A DNA stretch of 64,000 nt, taken from NCBI RefSeq assembly GCF_001563265.1, contig NZ_CP005084.1, forward strand, positions 690,001 through 754,000, in the 5' to 3' direction. This DNA is from Sphingobium sp. TKS. GTDB taxonomy: Bacteria; Pseudomonadota; Alphaproteobacteria; Sphingomonadales; Sphingomonadaceae. Below, in pieces: positions 59,983-64,000 of this stretch. The position numbers and the translations under genes are program-made. Position 1 is the stretch's first letter; each line of letters opens with the position of its first letter. The notes beneath the pieces were generated by a model. The model had not been told where the DNA came from. It worked only from the letters and a program-made list of their open reading frames with translations, and did not search any database.

Positions 59983-61469
59983 CCGTGTCTTTCACCGCAT
60001 TCGACAAGCTGTATATCGATGGCGCCTGGGTCGATAGCGGGAGCGAACGCGACGCTATCATCAACCCCGCCACCGAAGCGGTCATCGGTCGCGCGCCGGT
60101 GGGCAATGCCGCCGCCGTGCAGGCCGCGATCGCGGCCGCGCGCGATGCGTTCGACACGGGCATCTGGCCGCGCATGGCCATGTCCGAGCGCGCCACGTAC
60201 CTGCGCCGGATGCATGCCGCCCTGGATGCCCGCAGGCAGCAGATCGCGGCGCTGATCGTCGCGGAAGTCGGCTGTTCGCAGGGCATCACCCAGGGCATGC
60301 AGGTCGCCAATCCGCTCGACCATTTGCTGGCCGCCGTCGAACATTCGACGCGCGACGACAGCGTCCGCCTGCCCATCGACATCACCCCCGATCCCTTCAA
60401 CCCCGACGGGCCGAAGAAAATAGGCGGGACCACCGTGGTGCGCGAGCCGGTGGGCGTCGTCGCAGCCATCACCGGCTATAATTTCCCTTTCCTCATCAAT
60501 CTGGCGAAGATCGTGCCCGCGTTGCTCGCCGGCAATACGATGGTGCTGAAGCCGTCGCCCTTCACACCCTTTTCCGCGCTGCTGTTCGGGGAGATTGCCG
60601 AAGAGATCGGCCTGCCCAAAGGCGTGCTGAACATCGTGACCGGTGGACCGGAGGTCGGCACGACCCTGACCAGCGATCCGTGCGTCGACCTTGTTACCTT
60701 CACGGGTTCCGAAGGGGTGGGCGCCGCGATCATGGCGCAAGCCGCACCGACATTGAAGCGCGTGCACCTCGAACTGGGCGGCAAGTCCGCGCTGATCGTC
60801 CGTCAGGATGCCGACGTCGCCCGCGCCGCGGGCATGGCGGTCGCGGTACTCTCGGTCAATGCGGGCCAGGGTTGCGCCCTGCTCACGCGCCTCGTCGTCC
60901 ATAACAGCATCAGGAAGGCGTTCGTCGAAACCGCCTGCGCCATCGCCAGCCAGTTCAGGATCGGCGATCCTGCCGATCCCGGCGTGGCGATGGGGCCGCT
61001 GATCCGCGAATCCCAGCGGGAAAAGGTCGAAAGGCTGATCGCCATCGGCCGCGACGAAGGGGCGCGGATCGTGCATGGCGGCGGGCGTCCGGCGGGCCTC
61101 GACAAGGGTTTCTTCACGGACATCACGATCTTCGACGATGTCGACAACAGCATGACGATTGCCCAGGAAGAGGTGTTCGGTCCGGTCGGCTGCATCATCG
61201 GTTTCGATAGCGACGAAGAGGCGATCCGCATCGCCAACGATTCCCGCTATGGCCTGAATGGCGGCATCGAAACCGCCGACGCCGCCAAGGGCTATGAGAT
61301 GGCGATGCAGATCCGCGCGGGCAGCGTCATGCTCAATGGCGGGACCGGGCGGATGACCTATGCGCCAATCGGCGGCTACAAGCGCTCCGGCATCGGACGG
61401 GAATATGGTCCGGACTGGCTGCACGAATATCAAAATCAGAAGTCGGTCTTCTATCCCATCGGAGGATAG
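59979..61469 (+). CDS. NAD(P)+-dependent aldehyde dehydrogenase
   Basis: A 496-residue ALDH. The cofactor loop is VTFTGSEGVGA, the general base E265 is in LELGGKS and the nucleophile C299 is in GQGCA. It is a typical tetrameric aldehyde dehydrogenase. Its start overlaps the GMC stop, so it probably oxidises the aldehyde made by that enzyme to a carboxylic acid. It is followed by a CTAGAGC-type repeat that may act as a terminator. The substrate is not assignable from sequence. Confidence 0.92.
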   Translation: MTVSFTAFDKLYIDGAWVDSGSERDAIINPATEAVIGRAPVGNAAAVQAAIAAARDAFDTGIWPRMAMSERATYLRRMHAALDARRQQIAALIVAEVGCSQGITQGMQVANPLDHLLAAVEHSTRDDSVRLPIDITPDPFNPDGPKKIGGTTVVREPVGVVAAITGYNFPFLINLAKIVPALLAGNTMVLKPSPFTPFSALLFGEIAEEIGLPKGVLNIVTGGPEVGTTLTSDPCVDLVTFTGSEGVGAAIMAQAAPTLKRVHLELGGKSALIVRQDADVARAAGMAVAVLSVNAGQGCALLTRLVVHNSIRKAFVETACAIASQFRIGDPADPGVAMGPLIRESQREKVERLIAIGRDEGARIVHGGGRPAGLDKGFFTDITIFDDVDNSMTIAQEEVFGPVGCIIGFDSDEEAIRIANDSRYGLNGGIETADAAKGYEMAMQIRAGSVMLNGGTGRMTYAPIGGYKRSGIGREYGPDWLHEYQNQKSVFYPIGG

Positions 61470-61478
61470 AGAAGCTGC

Positions 61479-61606
61479 CTAGAGCAGATTCCGATCCGAT
61501 TGCATCGGCTCGATTGCTCTAGTCTTTTGATTTGACGCGTTTTCCGAGCCAGCAGGTGATTGGCTTGGCCGAACTGGCGTTTCCACCCGCTTCGAAAACG
61601 CTCTAG
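61479..61606. repeat. CTAGAGC-bounded intergenic repeat with two nested hairpins
   Basis: A 128-bp element starting CTAGAGCA (61479-61486), paired with TGCTCTAG (61515-61522) with an inner CCGAT/ATCGG stem. A second hairpin is GCGTTTTC (61537-61544) with GAAAACGC (61594-61601). It ends GCTCTAG (61600-61606), and the last TAG box supplies the stop codon of the convergent SDR. The form resembles dispersed CTAGAGC...GCTCTAG intergenic repeats known in many Alphaproteobacteria. Confidence 0.7.
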
Positions 61607-62358
61607 CCGGCGGTAATGCCGCCGTCGACCGCCCAGCAGGCGCCATGCACATGACGCGCGCGATCGGACGCAAGGAACAGAAGCGGTTCGGCCACATCCT
61701 CGGGCGGACAGGGCGGGCGCATGCCCGTGTAGCGCGCGAGCAGCCGGGGATCGGCGAAATCGGGGAAGGACATGCCCTGCGTCATTTCCGTCCGCATCGG
61801 GCCGGGCGAGAGGACGTTGATCCGCACGGGACTGTCCATCATCTCCATCGCGAGCGACAGCGTCAGACCGACCAGTCCGAATTTGGAGGCGGTATAAGGC
61901 GCCAGATAGGCCTGCCCCATGAAACCGGCGGTCGAGGCCACACAGACGATATTGCCCTTGCTCTCGATCAGGTGCGGCATGGCCGCCTGCATGAGAAAGA
62001 AGGGACCGGACAGGTTCGAGGCGATGGTCCGGTGCCATTCCTCTTCCTTGATGTCCAACAAGCGGTGAAACATGACATCGGCGGCGATATTGCACAGCAC
62101 GTCCAGCCGGCCGAACGCCGTCATCGCCGCTTCGATCGCCTCCCTACAGCCACGCGGCTCGCCAAGATCGCAAGCCAGTTCGACACATCGGCCACCCGCG
62201 TCGCGGATCAACCGCCCGGTCTCTTCCAGCTTGGCCCGGCTGCGCCCGACAAGGCACAGTGCCGCGCCTTCCCGAGCAAAGGCGAGACTCGCCGCCCGGC
62301 CCAGGCCCGACCCGGCGCCGGTGACCAGTACGACCTTGCCTGCAAAGTCCATCCGCAT
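61603..62358 (-). CDS. SDR-family oxidoreductase
   Basis: A 251-residue classical SDR with TGAGSGLGRAA, C-NIAA at the NNAG position, a serine in VASTAG and the active-site Y-TAS-K. VGRSRAK after beta-2 suggests NADP(H). Its last residues overlap the intergenic repeat, which provides the TAG stop. ATG 62358 has GGGAAAGACT upstream; an alternative ATG is two codons later. It lies 108 bp after the DUF1214-like gene. Substrate unknown. Confidence 0.84.
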   Translation of the reverse strand: MRMDFAGKVVLVTGAGSGLGRAASLAFAREGAALCLVGRSRAKLEETGRLIRDAGGRCVELACDLGEPRGCREAIEAAMTAFGRLDVLCNIAADVMFHRLLDIKEEEWHRTIASNLSGPFFLMQAAMPHLIESKGNIVCVASTAGFMGQAYLAPYTASKFGLVGLTLSLAMEMMDSPVRINVLSPGPMRTEMTQGMSFPDFADPRLLARYTGMRPPCPPEDVAEPLLFLASDRARHVHGACWAVDGGITAG

Positions 62359-62466
62359 AGTCTTTCCCAAACGGGGCGGCGGCGGGATCAAAAGATGCCG
62401 CGCTGAACGCCTGTCATATCGGTGATTACGACGCGGCCAACCTTTCGCCGGATGGGGTCGATCCCG

Positions 62467-63645
62467 TCACCAGCGCCGTCGCCATTGCGCGCCACGCCGA
62501 CGGTTACGGATCATCTCGTCCCTCTGCTCCGGCGTGACCAGCGGCGTGTCGCCGGGAAGATGCGACCGAAGCTCTGCCGCGGGCACGAGTCTGAGCGTCG
62601 GCTCCGGCCCGGAACTCGCGCCGGTCCAGCGCAGCATCAGCGACCCTTCGTTGCGGCCTGCCGGATCGAGCCAGTTGGGCACGCCCGGATCGTCCAGTGC
62701 GATGACGGCGCGGAAGCGGCCGTCGCCGTCGAGCCGCGCCTGCGCTGCGTTGAGGCTGCTCTGATGGTTGATCCAGTCGATCGTGTTCCACAGTGGATCG
62801 TTGAGCTGCACGTTCCAATAGCGCACCTGATCGGGCACCGCCGTATCGATGATCATCGCTTCCCCCGGTTCCAGCCGGAAGATGCCTTGATAATAATGCT
62901 GCCCGGCAACGCCGCCGCGACCGGCCCAGTCGTCATATTCCAGCCTGTTGACGAAGCCCTGCGCCCGCTGTCGCTGACCATAGCCCAAGGCGAATGCGGC
63001 ATAGCGTTCGACGAAGGCCGACAGGCGATCGAGCCGATGGGCGATCTCGGCCGCGGGCACGGGACCGCCGCCCACGCGCCGGTCGACCCGTTCGATCGCG
63101 ATGCGCAGATCGCGCCCCGCGCCCCAGTCATAATAGGCATGGCGCAGACCAATGGTGACCGCGCGCGGGTCGAGCGGGAACCAGTCGCCCGCATGACCCT
63201 CCGGCCGCTCGCCGCCCAACAGGATGTCGAATGCGCCGTCCGGTCCCAATGTGCAGGCATCCAGATCGATCATGCCCACCGAAGCCCCCATATCCTCCAT
63301 CGGTCCCAGACCGCCCGCGACCAGATCGAGAAACACGAAAACCCCATCCCCGCGCGTGCCGGACAACCTGTAAACGCCGCTGCCGTCGATCCGCGCCGCG
63401 CCATAGATGAAGTCGGGATTGACCCCGACCGTGTTCAGCACGCTGCTGACCGACGGCACGAAATCGGGATGATCGGGATCGGCGAAGGCCGTCTGATAGC
63501 CGGTGGCGAGGATAGCGAAGAACAGGCGGTGCGCCTCGGCCCGGGCCTGTGGATCATCGGGATCGGCCAGCCTGTCCAGCACGCTTTCCGCCCCCGCCAT
63601 CTGCTCCAGCCAGGCGCGCCACTGGGACGTATTAGAGATAGGCAT
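62467..63645 (-). CDS. DUF1214-like protein of unknown function
   Basis: A 392-residue protein resembling the DUF1214 family. The diagnostic blocks are YWNVQLNDPLWNTIDWINHQ, ARLDGDGRFRAVIALDDPGV and PNWLDPAGRNEGSLMLRW. The N-terminal ~150 residues are less conserved. No catalytic motif is known for the family, though members often occur beside sulfotransferases and steroid- or lipid-type genes. It starts at ATG 63645, overlapping the sulfotransferase end by 14 bp, so the two are co-transcribed. Confidence 0.72.
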   Translation of the reverse strand: MPISNTSQWRAWLEQMAGAESVLDRLADPDDPQARAEAHRLFFAILATGYQTAFADPDHPDFVPSVSSVLNTVGVNPDFIYGAARIDGSGVYRLSGTRGDGVFVFLDLVAGGLGPMEDMGASVGMIDLDACTLGPDGAFDILLGGERPEGHAGDWFPLDPRAVTIGLRHAYYDWGAGRDLRIAIERVDRRVGGGPVPAAEIAHRLDRLSAFVERYAAFALGYGQRQRAQGFVNRLEYDDWAGRGGVAGQHYYQGIFRLEPGEAMIIDTAVPDQVRYWNVQLNDPLWNTIDWINHQSSLNAAQARLDGDGRFRAVIALDDPGVPNWLDPAGRNEGSLMLRWTGASSGPEPTLRLVPAAELRSHLPGDTPLVTPEQRDEMIRNRRRGAQWRRRW

Positions 63646-64000
63646 GGTAGGTCTCAATATATTCGGCGAACCTGTCGCTCACCTGTTCGGCGGTCAGGCC
63701 ATAATCGGCCAGCGTATAGCTGCGCGGCCCATGCTTGCCCGCCGGATTCTCCCGCAGCCAGCCCAGAATGCCTTTTTCCGAGTCCGGCGTGAAATCCCAG
63801 CCGAAATGGTGATAGGCGGCCCGGATGGTCGAAACCGGGTCGGCAACGAGATCCTTGTAGCGCATGTCGTAAATCGGCAGGTCCGGATGCGCCTTGCGGT
63901 AATCCATGCAGCACTTCACCCCGTCCCACCAGAGTTGCAGAAATTCGGCGCCCAGCGCATGCAGGTCGAGCCGGTCGTAGGAGGGCCCACGGATGACGCT
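63632..64000 (-). CDS. Sulfotransferase-family protein, 5'-truncated by the window edge
   Basis: The frame is open to the window end, so only the C-terminal ~122 codons are visible. RYKDLVADPVSTIRAAYHHFGWDF matches the C-terminal region of sulfotransferase-3-type enzymes, including the R.(E/K)DL.ADP block, and ENPAGKHGPRSYTLADYGL the segment that follows. It would move a sulfonate from PAPS to an alcohol or phenol. The 3' end overlaps the DUF1214-like gene, suggesting a joint role. The PAPS-binding P-loop lies outside the window. Confidence 0.8.
   Translation of the reverse strand, partial: SVIRGPSYDRLDLHALGAEFLQLWWDGVKCCMDYRKAHPDLPIYDMRYKDLVADPVSTIRAAYHHFGWDFTPDSEKGILGWLRENPAGKHGPRSYTLADYGLTAEQVSDRFAEYIETYHAYL

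Noticed and set aside
1..64000. CRISPR arrays, tRNA or rRNA genes, prophage
   Set aside because: No regularly spaced repeats, cloverleaf-like sequences, rRNA motifs, integrase or phage structural genes were seen.

Overview
The window is about 64 kb of high-GC DNA packed with catabolic genes. It looks like accessory DNA of an alphaproteobacterium of the Sphingomonadales type (Sphingobium, Novosphingobium or Sphingopyxis). That placement is an inference from three things: gene content (Rieske oxygenases, many SDRs and SnoaL/NTF2-like proteins, TonB-dependent receptors), codon bias, and a CTAGAGC-bounded intergenic repeat of a kind common in Alphaproteobacteria. I saw no rRNA, tRNA, CRISPR array, transposase or integrase.

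Layout. 1-1380: end of an oxidoreductase/SDR operon. 1411-8880: a ferredoxin/ene-reductase operon (-) and a ring-hydroxylating dioxygenase operon (+; alpha, beta, FAD reductase, SDR, TetR, flavin hydroxylase) diverge from one compact promoter-operator, and the (+) operon ends in a strong hairpin. 8925-11089: reductase, gamma-carbonic-anhydrase-like protein and nitroreductase. 11089-14302: GntR-acyl-CoA dehydrogenase-P450 operon (-). 14890-17235: hydroxylase/NTF2/TetR operon (-), facing 17462-23467: SDR, FAD oxidoreductase, kinase, epoxide hydrolase, kinase (+). 23549-32413: single-component Rieske oxygenase, a third kinase, SDRs, VOC protein, GST, EthD-like protein, and a fourth, atypical kinase. 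32584-34136: membrane protein plus orphan NorE/NorF-like pair. 34142-37955: NTF2, luciferase-like monooxygenase, SABATH-type carboxyl methyltransferase, SDR, NTF2 (-). 38174-46664: two LuxE-LuxC pairs, pointing towards each other, one ending in an aldo/keto reductase and the other in a D-aminoacylase-like amidohydrolase. 46921-50219: NTF2, AraC regulator, MFS transporter, small hypothetical. 50411-57002: two TonB-dependent receptors with a fifth kinase. 57353-64000: lactonase-like protein, GMC oxidoreductase, aldehyde dehydrogenase (+), then SDR, DUF1214-like protein and sulfotransferase (-).

How it may work together (inference): receptors and the MFS carrier import a hydrophobic cyclic or isoprenoid-like compound. 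Dioxygenases, P450 and flavin hydroxylases oxygenate it. SDRs, ene-reductase, GMC enzyme and aldehyde dehydrogenase set the oxidation state of hydroxyl, carbonyl and aldehyde groups. Kinases and a sulfotransferase could modify hydroxyl groups, and LuxE/LuxC with the SABATH enzyme could activate, reduce or methylate carboxyl groups. The substrate cannot be read from the sequence. The most unusual parts are the duplicated LuxE-LuxC modules beside a luciferase-like monooxygenase and a plant-type SABATH methyltransferase, the five dispersed small-molecule kinases (two with a degenerate catalytic loop), and the orphan NorE/NorF-like operon.
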